A stretch of DNA of 64,000 bases from Ehretia macrophylla (GCA_037974665.1 CM075780.1:55159594-55223593), one strand, 5' to 3'. Counted from the first letter of the stretch, positions 1 through 11,540 are shown. Program-made: numbers and translations. The notes: generated by a model not told the origin, from the sequence alone.

Positions 1-212
1 TTAACGTTTTTATGGGCCAGTGGGGACTAAAATTCATAATTTTTGAACTATACTAGTACTTTTATTTTTCAGTGGGGGCTAATTAATTTTTTTTAACTAA
101 AAATGCATAAATATCTAATTTTTTTTCAAAAAATACATAGAAATTTTAACGATTTTTATGGGTCAGTGGGGGCTGCAGCCCCCACTGGCCCCCATATGCC
201 TCCGCCAGTGCT
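1..212. mobile_element. Terminal part of a hAT (Tip100-like) DNA transposon
   Basis: The segment ends in CTCCGCCAGTG, whose reverse complement CACTGGCGGAG resembles the terminal inverted repeat reported for Tip100-type hAT elements. Just inside it is a self-complementary stretch around GGGGGCTGCAGCCCCC. The motif of about 35 bases GTCAGTGGGGGCT plus an A/T run recurs three times toward the left edge. The other end lies outside the window. A diverged relative of the same internal pattern is seen at about 720-930. No coding sequence is present. Family assignment rests on the terminal motif only. Confidence 0.4.
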
Positions 213-919
213 TTTACACTTCTATCTTTGGAAGAAGTGCCAGAGGCCCACATTCATATAAGATTGACTGAAAAAGAGTTCATAGCAGCCATTAGGACTT
301 TTAGTCTAATAATATATAACTCGTTACATATGTAAAAAGTTATAAATTTGAGTTTCGTTACTTATATTGACGGCCTTCAACTTCCCCAAAATAAAAAAAA
401 ATAAAAAAATGTTCATAAGTCCCACACTTTTATTTCTAATAATGTGTGAATCACTACAAAAAAAAATTGTCGAAATTACGAATTCGAGTCTCATTAATAA
501 GGGGCTCGCACTCCGTTTTGCAGAAGTTTTCAAGTTTTAGATACTTTTTTCTTTATTCTTTTTTCTTTTACTTTTATACATAGAAAAGATGCATATAATA
601 AGTGACTATCGATGTATCAACATAAAACTGGACGAAATACAGATTATGAGTGGGAAGAATTGAATGTGAGACACTTTAGTCAAAGTTATCATCCCTAACC
701 ACCGGGCTAAATTTAAGGACGAATTTAAGAATTTTTTTTCAGTTGAAGTTTAAATATATAAATTTTTAACTATTTATTATTTTTTTTTCCCAGTAAGGCA
801 CTACTTAATTTTTTTTTTTTACTAAAAGTATATAAATCTTTAATTTTTTTTTTAAAAATACATAAAATTTTTAATATTTTTTTGGGTCAGTAAGAGTTAC
901 ATGTACAACCCCTTGTGTG

Positions 920-1620
920 GCTAATCCTTCATTACGTTAGACGCTGAATTTAGTCCTATAATTAATGTAGAGAAACTCTTCAAAAAATCTAGACTGATCG
1001 ATCAGTCAGATTTTTACTCACAAAATATGGGGGATCACACACATGTGGGGACCATTTTATATGAATAAAAGTCTTCACTGACCGATTAGTCTAGACTTTT
1101 TGAAGAGTTTTTCATATGTGATTATTTCGGTAGATGTGGAAACGCGCCTTGTAAGTGCCATGCCACATGTTTTATCCAAGAATTGCCTAGTTATTATAAG
1201 GACAGAGTTAAAAACTTGATATTAAGGAGCCAAAATTTAAATAAAAAAATTAATAAAAAAAATAATAATAAGGGGACCAATAATATGTCTTTAATGATAC
1301 TACATAAATTATTTAAAAAAAAAAATTTTGGAAGGCCGGTCCCACCAGCCCCCTTACTCCGCCCATGCTGGTTAACAAAGAAATATAATGCAGATTAGAC
1401 ATCATTCGGCAAGACGTGGACACGTCTTCGAATAGTTAATTCGAAGTTGAGCTGTTTTTGCTATCAAATATAGTCTTAATTACCAGCACATCAACGCGCT
1501 TCAGATGGGCTTTGACAAGTATTACATACGAAGCTTCGACTTCCACACTCCCTTGAGTAGCGTTATACTTTTCTTGTCCAGAAGCTCTGCTTGAACCTTA
1601 ACGAAATAGCTTTCCCTTTG
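920..1620 (+). repeat. Host segment duplicated at 7850-8162
   Basis: Blocks such as ATGCAGATTAGACATCATTCGG, AAGACGTGGACA and AACGCGCTT, followed by AAGCTTCGACTT and CACACTCC, occur in the same order here and at 7850-8162. They are separated by differing small indels. This marks the left part of a duplicated unit that also carries the ZAT zinc-finger gene. I see no coding region in it. The 213-919 stretch contains only AT-rich sequence. Confidence 0.7.
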
Positions 1621-1740
1621 TCCGAAGATGTATCTTGATCTTCATGCTAGGCTCCATGTTAATTTCTTTTTCTTTTATTTTGTTTAACCCCGCCCCCAAC
1701 CTGGCCCCAAACTTAGGATTCAAATTTTAACCACCCACAG

Positions 1741-2282
1741 GGCTTCAAGTCAAAGTTAATTTATACTTTTAGTATAGTGAAACAGTGAACTTTTGCATAT
1801 AAGCCATCTTAACAAAGATTACCGATGGATAGAAGGAGAATAATACTCCGTGAGTTTAGAATGTGAAACTAACATGCTTGATCTATTTTTAAAAAACTTT
1901 TTAGGTAAAAGTCAAAGTTAAAATATAAGAAGCTCCAAATCAGAGGTTTTCAAAAAAAATTTATGTAAAGTTATACCCTCCATATTGTTGAAAGTACAAT
2001 ATTGCCGTCACTATTTTTAAAAGTCTAGCATTACATAACATGTGCCAAACAGTCAACCGTTTTTGTTCAACAATATTTTTAATCAAAATTCTACTACTAA
2101 AAGCCCGATAGCACAAAAATTAAAATTTTATAGTTAAACCAAACAAAACCTTAGTATGAAGATATCATGTCTTAGTGCTAGGCTTCAAGTTAAAGTTAAT
2201 TTACAGGAGTAGCGTAAATACTGAAATTCTTGTATAATCCATCTCAACACAAATTATCGATGGATAGAAGGAGATAACAATA
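1741..2282. repeat. Local direct repeat (two ~105-bp copies, ~440 bp apart)
   Basis: The copies at 1741-1846 and 2181-2282 share GGCTTCAAGT, AAAGTTAATTTA and CGATGGATAGAAGGAGA in the same order and spacing. Between and after them the DNA is AT-rich with no convincing gene. The region 2283-2686 holds nothing I can assign. Confidence 0.6.
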
Positions 2283-2687
2283 GTATGCAACTAAAAGTTC
2301 TTCAATCAAATCCAAGTAATCCGGATTACTCCACATCTACAATAACCAATCTTTCTACATTTGAAATAAAAATCAATTGAGAAAGAGAGAATGAATTAAT
2401 AATGTGATGATGTAACAACTACTTCTAGAAAAAAATAAAATAAAGGTCCACTTTATTCTGAAATTATTATTCCAAGTCTACATAAGAATTCATTTTTAGC
2501 ATACGAGTATACTTTTGATTCATGTCTATCTCGTCAATCACGTCTTATATATAAATAGAACGAGACTCTTCTCATTGTTGTGCCAGTGAAATTTGTTTTA
2601 TTCATTAGCCTATATTCAAAATCTAATTCAGAATTGATATTTGATGTGAATTTTTTGGATATAGGTAATGAAAACATTCAGACATTT

Positions 2688-2836
2688 AGGGTTTGTTTGG
2701 AAGTGTTTTTATTTTTTTATTTTCTAAAACAGTTTCTTAGAACAGTTTTCAAAAATAATTTTTTTTTAAAAAAAAAAAAAAAAACTTGTTTGCATACAAA
2801 TGTTTTCTAAACAAGTTTTTAACATACCTTTAGAAT
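2688..2836 (+). repeat. GGGTTTGTTTGG-type repeat segment flanking the CA array
   Basis: The segment starts GGGTTTGTTTGGAAGTGTTT, runs through T- and A-tracts, and contains AAACTTGTTTG. A relative is at 51382-51600 (starting GGGTTGTTTGAAAGTG), again directly left of a CA array. A shorter one is at 12445-12515. The GGGTTTGTTTGG start is typical of short non-autonomous plant transposon ends, but no matching right end was found. Confidence 0.45.
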
Positions 2837-2837
2837 T

Positions 2838-3719
2838 ACACACACACACACACATACACATACACACACACACACACAGACACACACTCACACACACACA
2901 TACACATACACACACACACACACAGACACACACTCACACACACACACACACATTCTCTCTCTCTCTCACACACACACACATACACTTACACACACATACT
3001 TACACATATACACACACTTATACATACACACACTTACACATACACAAATACACATACTCATACACATACACGTACACACAGATACACTCACACACTCACA
3101 CACACAGACACACATACACACATACACACATACATACACATACTCATACACTCATACACAAACATACTCATACATACACACACATATATACTCACACACA
3201 CATATATATATTCTTTCACACACATATATACACACACACACACACACATTCATACACACATACACTCACTCACACACACACATACACACACACACTCATA
3301 CACACTTATACACATACATATACGCTCACTCAAATGAGGGATAAGGTCTTATCGAAAAGAGATCCAAGGATCCATAAATCGGATAAAGATATCACCATTA
3401 GCGAAGACCTTCTTGCAATTTATTCGGGTTCATCACACCTCCTAAGACAAGGTCGACTATGTTGGGGATGGTAGCGGGCCTTCTGCTGCAAAGCCAAGCC
3501 GAGACTTTAATGTCATCATTGCAATAATAGTGTGTGTATATATGTGAGTGTGTGTGAATATGTGTGAGTGTGTGTATATATGTGTGAGTATGTATATGTG
3601 TGTATGAGTATATGTGTGTGAGTGTGTGTATGAGAAAGAGTGTGTGTAATAGTAAGCGTGTGTGTGTGTAAGTGTGTATGAGAGTCTATGTGTGTGTGTA
3701 AGCGTATGTTTGTGAGTGC
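2838..3719. repeat. (CA)n arm / spacer / (TG)n arm microsatellite array, copy 1
   Basis: From 2838 to about 3331 the + strand is almost purely CA, TACA and CTCA units. After a unique spacer of about 185 bp, the sequence ATTGCAAT (3518-3525) introduces a TG, TATG and TGAG arm to 3719. The two arms are therefore inverted relative to each other. Long reading frames of Thr/His or Cys/Val repeats across it are translation artefacts. A larger version is at 51638-52749. Confidence 0.9.
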
Positions 3720-4914
3720 TCCCAAAAGTTTTACAAATTGGCTTTTATGGCATTGGGTCTATTGACCCCATGTTTCTAAGTTTTGAATGTTGGCCTACAA
3801 GGTCAACTTGCTTTATTATGTTTTCAAAAAAAAAAAAAAGGTAAAGAAAGAGTTGAAACAAAAGAAATATAACATTTTATTTTAGAGTATTTTTGACCTA
3901 GACCCCCTCCACTTTTACATATATGAGACTTAGACCTCATATTTCTTCAAAAATGAGACTTACACCCTTTCTATCAAAAATCTATTAGATATTTTGTTAA
4001 ACCCTCATAAAATGACATCCCTATCCTCACCAATCCCTAATGTTAATACACTCTAACCAATTTCATCCTTTTCTCAGCTCAAAACAACCTGCAACTTTTC
4101 TTAAAACACCCCAACTACCCCTTGCGTTTATATCACCCTTATCCCCTTTCCCATAATCCCAAATTCAACACCCCAAAATCCCAACCCTAACCCCCAGCCC
4201 TAACCCCCAGCCCCAATATTGCTACCACTAATGCCCTGCTTTCAATCCCAACAAGTGTGTATGTGTCAGTCTATCAAAGTGTTATTTTCTTTGTGTGTGG
4301 TGAGTCTTTTGCTGCTGCCTGCATGGGTATGTGTGTTTGTGTGATGTATGTGTTTGAATGTGAAGGTTGTTTATGTCTGAGTGTGAGGTACTGTACAAAT
4401 ATTTCGTGTTCGTGGGTATGTGTACTATGAGGTACCTTAGGGATGTGTGTGATGAGTCTACTACTGTGAGTGTGGTGTATGTATCTGGATATGAAATGTG
4501 TGTGTATATTTTTTGGTGAAAGAAGTGTGAGTGTTTTCTTTTTGGTTGACAAAGAACTGTGTGTTCAACAAAAAAAAAAAAGACAAATAAACAAAAAAAA
4601 AGAAAGACAAAGAACTGTGTGTGTTGAGCGGTATTTTTCGGGTAGGGATTTTTTGGGGATGGGAAGGGTAGAATTGTCATTAAAATATTTTTAACATAAA
4701 AGTTAATTGATTTTTGCCAAGTATGGGGTGTAAGTCTCATTTTTTCAATACATAAAGGGATGGAAGTCTTATTTTTCCAATGCACGAAGAAGTGTAAGTC
4801 TCATTTTTCAAGAAGTATGGGGTCTTAGTCTCATAAATATAAAAGTGGAGGGGGTCTAGGTCAAAAATACCATTTTATTTTATTGTTATTACCTCAAAAA
4901 AACATTCTTTTTAT
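3720..4914 (+). mobile_element. Fragment of the Tekay-like Gypsy LTR, split by a MULE-like insertion
   Basis: The parts 3720-3884 and 4871-4914 align to about 39430-39710 of the intact Gypsy 3' LTR. Shared blocks include CTCCCAAAAGTTTT, TTGGCTTTTATGGC, GTTTTGAATGTTGGCCT and ATTACCTCAAAA. It joins the host segment at about 4915. This is a partial copy, so it is either an older truncated insertion or a product of the local duplications. Confidence 0.65.
3885..4870. mobile_element. Non-autonomous MULE-like element with long terminal inverted repeats
   Basis: The left end reads GTATTTTTGACCTAGACCCC; the right end, reverse-complemented, starts the same way and continues CCTCCACTTTTA and GAGACT.AGACCCCATA for 60 or more bases. 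The element is flanked on both sides by CATTTTATTTTA (3873-3884 and 4871-4882), a candidate target duplication of 9-12 bp. The interior holds a short CCCTAACCC-like run (4186-4215) and a TG-rich stretch but no transposase. Reading frames inside it look like noise. Confidence 0.65.
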
Positions 4915-5770
4915 GCTATGTAGTGCATGCTTGTAGTTGTGGATAGCTTGTTAATTGCAACTTTAGGGACATTTTGAAAACTGAAAAATTTACAACGAAT
5001 GGGAGTAAATTTTTCTATATTAAAGGGGTCATTATGCAATATTTTTCATATTAGAGGGATTGTATGCAACCTTTTTCATATAATTTTTAATCAACTTTAC
5101 TTTACAAACGCGATTATATTTGATTTTGTCTTGAATTTCGTGACTTGAATCAGGGTTGATTTGGCTTTTGGTTGTGGTTGATTTCGTTGATTTTGTATTT
5201 CTTTCTCTAGGTTTCAAATTCTCTCTCTATACAACTTTACTTTCTTAAGTGACTAAGGAAAGGAATATTGAGTGGTTGCTAATTTCTCAATTTAAATGAG
5301 GGCAATTTTTTTTGTGTGAAACCGTTAACAGATATTAACAAAAGTAGCCAGAGGGACAGTGTGCAATAATATTTCATAAAACACAAGCAAATTATTATTT
5401 TTTAACATAGGATTGATTATACCAATTTTAAATAACACAAAACGATATTGTGTATTTCACTCAATAATAGCCAATTTTGAATAACACAAAAGGATAGTGT
5501 GTATATCACTCAACAATACAAGTAAGCAACCAGCAATATTACTATATTAAAAAAAAAGGATGGTGTTCCTTGTGAGAAGAAGCTATTAATCTATAATTGT
5601 ATGAAATTAGATATTAACAATCGATACTAACTAACAGACAAGACAGTAAACAATTTTTACTTGAAATCTAAATGGTTTCGAGGTCGAGTTACCTAAAAAC
5701 AAAGTCGATACTAACTAACAAAACAATCAGGAACTAATATAATCAATTCATCCAAGGAGCTAACTCCTCA
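4915..5770 (+). repeat. 3'-flanking host segment of the first ZAT unit, duplicated downstream
   Basis: The part 4915-5200 reappears inverted at 10641-10935. The part 5200-5770 reappears at 40813-41524, with a portion at 43790-44150. The stretch around 5195-5205 (GATTTTGTATTTCTTTCTCT) is the uninterrupted equivalent of the site where the Gypsy element inserted in the second copy. No gene is seen. Confidence 0.7.
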
Positions 5771-5771
5771 A

Positions 5772-6236
5772 CTACATGTCATTCTCGTATGGCGTCAAAT
5801 TTAGATCGAAGCTAAAAATTCTCTTGCTATTATTCGAGTTCTTGAAGATTGATACCACCTTCGCCGACTTATCAGCTTCCAGCAATCCTGTACTCAGTGC
5901 TGCACGGTGCCGCCTCATATGGCCACCTAAAGCCTGCCCCATTGGAAAATCTAAGCCACATATCGGGCACTCATGTCTCTTAGCCTTGGTGGGAGAGCTA
6001 GACGAATCAATATGTAGAAGTAGATCTGATCCTGCCATTAATTTAAGCTTCTTGTGACTTGCTCTATGCCCACCTAGAGCTTGGAATGATGTAAATTGCT
6101 TCTTACACGTCTTGCACATAAATATGCGATCGGACGATAAGGTGCTCTTACCTACACGAGAAAGGAGCATCAAACAATTTGCCGTGGCTAGTGTCGTCTC
6201 GATCTCTAAATCTTTTCTACTTCTCTTTTTGGCCAT
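5772..6236 (-). CDS. C2H2 zinc-finger transcriptional repressor, ZAT11/ZAT12-like (copy 1)
   Basis: This intronless gene encodes a 154-residue nuclear protein of the plant C1-2i zinc-finger class, which represses stress- and development-related genes. The sequence shows two zinc fingers, each with the plant-specific QALGGH helix: one at about residues 40-60 (CKTC...QALGGHRASH) and one at about 90-110 (CPIC...QALGGHMRRH). An N-terminal basic stretch KKRSRK is followed by a leucine-rich L-box-like segment (LATANCLMLLSRV). The C-terminus has the EAR repression motif DLNLTPYE, which in this family recruits TOPLESS-type corepressors. Length and lack of introns fit the family. It is almost identical to the gene at 44152-44610; differences cluster between finger 2 and the EAR motif. 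Which target genes it controls cannot be read from the sequence. The exact orthologue (ZAT11, ZAT12 or ZAT18) is uncertain. Confidence 0.93.
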   Translation of the reverse strand: MAKKRSRKDLEIETTLATANCLMLLSRVGKSTLSSDRIFMCKTCKKQFTSFQALGGHRASHKKLKLMAGSDLLLHIDSSSSPTKAKRHECPICGLDFPMGQALGGHMRRHRAALSTGLLEADKSAKVVSIFKNSNNSKRIFSFDLNLTPYENDM

Positions 6237-6404
6237 GATCTATTATATGTTTAGACAAGAAGATGAATCGCTCCCGAAAAAGAATTTATCGATTCTGATC
6301 TCCCAATTAGTTGGATGCAGGTAATTAATGCAATAGGCTTGCTCAATTGAGTCTTGAAGCAAGTAACAAAATAACCATCCAAAGAAGTGAGTGATTTAAC
6401 TGAT

Positions 6405-6414
6405 TTTATATATA
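6405..6414 (-). promoter_or_regulatory. Probable TATA box of ZAT copy 1
   Basis: On the minus strand the sequence reads TATATATAAAATCAG about 170 bp upstream of the ATG. The TATAAAATCAGTTAA block is kept at the matching place upstream of the second ZAT gene (44740-44752). The positional conservation supports a core promoter. Confidence 0.5.
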
Positions 6415-7849
6415 TGTATATGTATATATATAGTTACGTATCGAATAAGGATTCCCAAGTACTGCAAGGTATGTTCGTTTACTTGCGGACTAAGTAAAGT
6501 GATGTAGCCGCGTTATGGGAATTTTCGTATGTGTACTAGCGTCAACAGAAATATCTCATCTGGATAAACTTTTATTTTATTTTCTTTCTTAGATATTTCT
6601 TTCTACTTACAAAGATATTTTCCTGTGATAACACCAATTTTTCCTTTGAGAATTTAAGAAAATGTCATGGTGAGATGAGCCATTTACAACCAGAGGTTAT
6701 TTGTATTCTTTCGAAACCCCCGCTACATTACCATCCAATATTTTTTCCAACTCAAGGATAGCTATCATGTCCATGAGATTTTACTTAAGATATTTTAGGA
6801 AATGAACATCTTTTTTAGTAGCAGGAATCCGGAAAAAGAATCAAATCCATTTATTTTTTTATATTCAAAATTCCTAGATCTAAAAATTGAACTAAGTGAC
6901 ATAAAAATTCTACCCATAATATTTATGTCATATCACACCCCAAATCTGATGAAATAAGATAAATTGAGACAAAATAGACCGTAGAAACTAAAAAAGATTA
7001 TCCTTGGTAACTTCTAACTTTCTTAGACCCCAACCAAAAAAAAAAAAAACTTTGTAAGAAATGTCAGACTCCACATGCACATAAAATAAAGTTTTAGTCA
7101 CTATTTTCTTTTTACTATAATTTCAGGAAGAAAAGGACGATAATACAATAATAGAGACTATTAGCAAATCATAAAGAATTTACATAGACAAACTTAAGAT
7201 TTTTTTAATAGGTGCTATATACTAAAAGTACACAAAAATTTTAAAAACTCAATGAGTAATATAACTTTCACAACACCAGCACCAAGCTATTTCCACCCCT
7301 ATGTGTGATGGACAATACCCTATGTATAAATTATAATGGAAAATAACAACAATCGAACAATTAGAAACCAATCACTATAACACTAATATAAATCAATATA
7401 AAGTCGGGGGAAATACAGTGTATGAGTTACAAATAGGGACGGATCGGATATAGTTGGTTTTTTGCGAAATGACTCAATGGGATAGTTCACAATTTTTATT
7501 CTATGAAAACTAAAATATATAATTTAATACTCATTATATATATATATATATATAAAATTAATTAATTAATTTTTTCAATTAAGAATTGAATTAAATTTTC
7601 AAACTAAAATTATCTTAAAAAGGCATTTATTTTCAAAAATAAAATCGGGTACAATCCCACTCAATTACTAATGTACCCGCCCTTTGATGAGAATTGAATT
7701 TGAAGCTTTTATGTTGAAGTATCCCATCCATCTTTTTTGTCGAAAAAGTATCTCGTCCTTCGCCACTAGGTTAATAGTTTTTTTTTTTTTAAGGTTTAAA
7801 CTAGGTTAATAGTTCATTGGGTCAATTATTAGACACTGAATTTGCCTAT
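6415..7849. other. Upstream region of ZAT copy 1, no gene seen
   Basis: Up to about 7450 the sequence is collinear with 44753-45400 upstream of the second ZAT gene, which marks it as duplicated promoter DNA. Shared blocks include GCGGACTAAGTAAAGTG, GAAATATCTCATC and TTTTAGTCACTATTTTC. The stretch 7530-7556 is a TA microsatellite. The part 7560-7740 occurs inverted at about 45820-45960, so it is a separate mobile or rearranged fragment. Confidence 0.55.
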
Positions 7850-8162
7850 AATTAATGTATGCATTATTTCGGAGATTTGAATACGCGCCGTGTACGTGGT
7901 ATGTCATAGGACTAGAGCGTAAGCACGAAGTTTATCCGAGTAGTGCATGGTTAACAAAGAATATATAATGCAGATTAGACATCATTCGGTAAGACGTGGA
8001 CAGCAAGTCTCCGAGTAATCTATTTTTGGTTGAGCTGTTTCACCATCAAACACAGCCAGCAAGTCAACGCGCTTTAACCACTAGTATAATGCAGAAGCTT
8101 CGACTTTCACACTCCTTGAATAGACAACACTTGTTTTCGGCGTGCCCAAATCTGCTCATTCA
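7850..8162 (+). repeat. Second copy of the host segment 920-1620
   Basis: It is collinear with 920-1620 (see that entry) and stops abruptly at 8162. There the inverted Gypsy LTR block begins, so 8162/8163 is a rearrangement breakpoint. No gene is present. Confidence 0.7.
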
Positions 8163-10640
8163 TTAGTAATTCACAGCCATAAAAGATGATTTACATGTAT
8201 CTTTTACAGATTTTGAGTAGAAACATAAAACATAGATGAAAAGAAAATGGTGCCTCATATTTTTGACTATGGATGTCATAGAAACGTTTTAAGGTAAGCA
8301 TATGGCATATAATAATGACAGTATGAAAAAACAAAGAAAAATAAAATACAAGAATTAAAGAGTCACTGAGAGCATAATCCAAATCCTTTTTTTGACTTCT
8401 AAATCATTTAGTTTAAAATAAGACTAAAAGAAACTGAAAGGTAGAAATTTCAAAAAGCAACTAAATACTATATATAAAAAGAATGCTTCTTTCGAGGTAA
8501 TAATAATAATAAAATAAAATGCTCCATTGTTTTTCTTGGATTGCAGCGACCAACCTACACAATTCGGTCGCTTCAGTGAACCACTGCAACCATTTTTTTT
8601 GTTTCAACTCTTTCTTTATCTTTTTTTTCTTTTTGAAAAAATAATAAAAAAAGTTGACCTTGCAGACCAACATTCAAAACTTGGAAACATGGGGCTAGTT
8701 AGAGCTGGTAAATGGGTATACAGTCCAGTTGAATTGTGGGTTAAAAAAAAATAAGTCCGGCTCAATACATATGTTTAGTGAGCTGAGTTGGGCTGAGCTC
8801 AATTTTTGAAATATAAGACCTATCTCGGCCCACAAGCCCGCTACCACGAGTCGTAAGCTGGGCTGGGCAGCCCATCTTTTTTTTTTAAATTTTATATTAG
8901 TGTATTCTGAATTTTGATAGTTGGATTAAGAATGAAAAAAGTTTAAACTTAACCTTTTTTTTACGAAAAAGTTAATTTAACAATTAACAAGATATAAGTT
9001 ATTGATAATATTAATATGATAAAACATTACTTAACAAATCACAAGTTCATGAGACACATATACGTTACTAATAAACATTAAAAAATATATATATATATAT
9101 ATATTAAATAAATGCATGAGGAAAGTTGGTGGAGAAGTTCTCCATTTTATTATGCTCCTTGCGGGTGTTGGGCCTGCTAGTGGTGGTGGCGGCTGTGGTT
9201 GAGGATTAAAATAGTTTGGAACATTTGAGTGTGGAGATACAAAATATCTTACAAGCGTTCCAGTTTCAAATTGACGACGAAATATATATTTACGTTCACA
9301 AATAGTTACAAATTACATACCCATGTTATTTAAAGTAAGCAAAATGATTCTAAATATTTGAACGTAACCGTTGTAAAAGATTTTCTTCCCCTAAAGCCAT
9401 AGATATTGTGTATTCTCTTGTAGTAAAATAAAGAAATAATAGGTAGTAAAATAAATATTTAATTTTGTAGTAAAATGAAGTTGAATACACTAACTATTTA
9501 TAAAAAAAATTACATGTACAAATTATAATATCAAGATGGACTTGAAATGGGGCTGAGCTGGGCTCGAGTTGGGCCTGTATTGGGTTCGAGTTGGGTAGGG
9601 TTGAGCTTATAGACTGAGCTGGGCTGGGCTTGAATACAAATAGGCTCTGTCTAAAAATATATGATTCAATTCGGCTCACCTATATGTAGTGGGCTGAGTT
9701 AAGTTGAGCCCACTTTTATTCAAAATAGGTTGGGCCCGAACCTGACCCAAATACCACCTCTAGGGCCAGTAAACCCCACGCCATAAAAGCCAATTTGTAA
9801 AACTTTTGAGAGCTTTAAATTTTCAACCAAACAATGTAAATTCATACGTGAAAACTAAGATGCACATGCATTGTTAGAAAAGCAAAAGTGGAAAACGAAA
9901 AAAAATAATCGACGGTACTTAATTCTCAGTTGATAGTCATTGAACGATTTACGAAAAAACTGATACAAAAATATACAAGAGCAAGGTTTGGATTCATCGC
10001 TCGCAATGATTTGCTCCAATAGAACAGTACAATAGGGACAAGTGTATTCAATCTTAACAAGATTTTTATGATAAAATCTAAACAGTGAATAAATAATCGA
10101 TGAAAAATTCCACTTACCTATAATCCAAAAATCGAAAATCACCAATTAATCAGTTCTTTCAACACCTTTTAATTCTCCAAAAACCTAATTTAATCATACC
10201 AACAAACAATTGTTTACTTCCTTATTCAACTACAGTATTTTACATGGAACAAGGATAAAGCTCCTTCGAGAGCGATCATCAACCTACATAATGAAAAGCT
10301 TACCCCAAATTGTGCGGTTAACACTATCTCAATCATCATGTGCAGTAATAATTCTGTCTTCTTTGATTTCGTCTCCTAAAAGAAGAGATTTTTATTTTTC
10401 AATATCTTACTATATGCTTTTATAAAGGAGCAGAAAACTGTAGACGTACCCCTTAAATGTACTACTTCTTTTTTATCTTTTTTTATTTCAGATGAAAGAT
10501 TCCTAGATGAGGTAGGAATATAATTCATTTATCATTATGATTATATTCTTTTTTAGAATCTCCAATAACCACTTAGTCATAAATTAGTGGTGAAAATTAT
10601 GTGGCCACTAATTAACCCCACTAATGACCGAGTCATTCCA
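8163..10640 (-). mobile_element. First half of the Tekay-like Gypsy 5' LTR, in inverted orientation
   Basis: Read on the minus strand, this block starts TGGAATGACTCGGTCATTAG at 10640 and follows the 3' LTR 38625-40032 throughout. Matching blocks include AGTGGCCACATAATT, CTTTTATAAAGGAGCAG, GCGATGAATCCAAA and TCAATTGAGAATTAA. It ends at the LTR position where 30821 picks up in plus orientation. Without the hAT insertion (8700-9762 plus one 8-bp repeat) it is about 1404 bp, against 1408 bp in the 3' LTR. Its outer end is flanked by AACAC (minus-strand GTGTT), matching GTATT after the 3' LTR at 40808. Confidence 0.8.
8700..9762. mobile_element. Non-autonomous hAT element (nDart-like ends)
   Basis: The left end TAGAGCTGGTAAATGGGT and the reverse-complemented right end TAGAGGTGGTATTTGGGT form an 18-bp inverted repeat with three mismatches. 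They resemble the TAGAGGTGG ends of nDart/Dart-type hAT elements. The 8-bp target duplication is GGGCTAGT (8692-8699) and GGGCCAGT (9763-9770), with one mismatch. Inside, near both ends, are many GGGCTGAGCT/GAGTTGGGC repeats. No transposase is encoded, so it depends on an autonomous partner. Confidence 0.85.
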
Positions 10641-10935
10641 AACACAAAATTAATTAAATTAACCACAATCAAAGTCAAAATCAACCCTGATTCAAGTCAC
10701 GAATTCAAGACAAAATCAACCATAATTGTGTTTGTAAAAGTAAACCTAGTTGATTAAACACTATATGAAAAAAGGTTGCATAACAACTCCTCTAATATGC
10801 AAAACGTTTCATAATGACCCCTTTGATATAAAAACAATTTACTCCCATCAGCTGTACATTTCTCAGTTTTCAAAATATTCCTAAAGTTGATATTAAAAGA
10901 TATCTACAACTACAAAAATGCACTACATAGAAACA
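10641..10935 (-). repeat. Inverted copy of host segment 4915-5200
   Basis: Reverse-complemented, it matches 4915-5200 block by block: TAGTGCAT, CTTTA.G..A.ATTTTGAAAACTGA, GGGGTCATTATG, TCGTGACTTGAATCAGGGTTGATTT. It is the original 5' flank of the Gypsy insertion and was carried along by the inversion. The sequence 10936-11540 to its right holds nothing recognised apart from short AATTAATGTGATAATTATA repeats at about 11265-11370. Confidence 0.75.
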
Positions 10936-11540
10936 CCTAAAAGCACAACTATATTTTGAAGATTTGCAAAATTATAATTAAATAACAAGAAATCACTTGC
11001 TCTAATGGAAAACTTTGTGATATAGGTTGTGTGAAAAAGATGACCTTGTGAAGAAGATGAGTTGTAGGCTTCGAATTTGTGCAACCTTGATAGTGGTGGG
11101 CTTCGTGAACAACATGGGGCGACTACGGTTATGGTTGGAGGCATAGCGCTCAATTATGATAATGGGAGGTTTTGTGAAGAAGACATATGTTAGAGTTGAT
11201 GCCCTTAAGCAAATGTGTTGTAATTTTACGAAATAATAATTTGTGTTATTAATGGGCAATTTATTTAATTATAATTAATGTGATAATTATATTTAAATAA
11301 AGTCCTTAGAATTAGTTTCAGATTAATGTGATAATTATATTTAATTTATTTAATTATAATTAATGTGATAATTATAGCTTTTTTTTAGCTTTGGTTTTAC
11401 CTAAAAGGTTTTTTAAGAATGGGCCAAATAGATTAGTTTCACCTTTTAAACTCACAAAAAGTATTTTTAAGTGTTTAAAAATTAAGTCAAACATAACATT
11501 ATTCTCCTTGTATCCATCGATAGTCTGGGTTAAGATAGCA

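Noticed and set aside
2800-3474. 224-codon open frame rich in Thr and His
   Set aside because: It is the translation of a CA/CTCA microsatellite; the frame stays open because the repeat has no stop codons.
2838-3719. CRISPR-like array
   Set aside because: The repeats are 2-6 bp microsatellite units without spacers, in plant DNA.
4186-4215. CCCTAACCC-like runs suggesting interstitial telomere sequence
   Set aside because: Only a few imperfect units (CCCTAACCCCCAG) are present; this is too short and irregular for a telomere remnant.
4282-4785. 167-codon minus-strand frame
   Set aside because: It lies inside the MULE-like element, is low in complexity and has no domain; it arises from TG-rich DNA.
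5776-6057. Plus-strand frame of 93 codons opposite the ZAT gene, repeated at 44156-44431
   Set aside because: It is the antisense shadow of the zinc-finger coding sequence; its conservation is explained by the gene.
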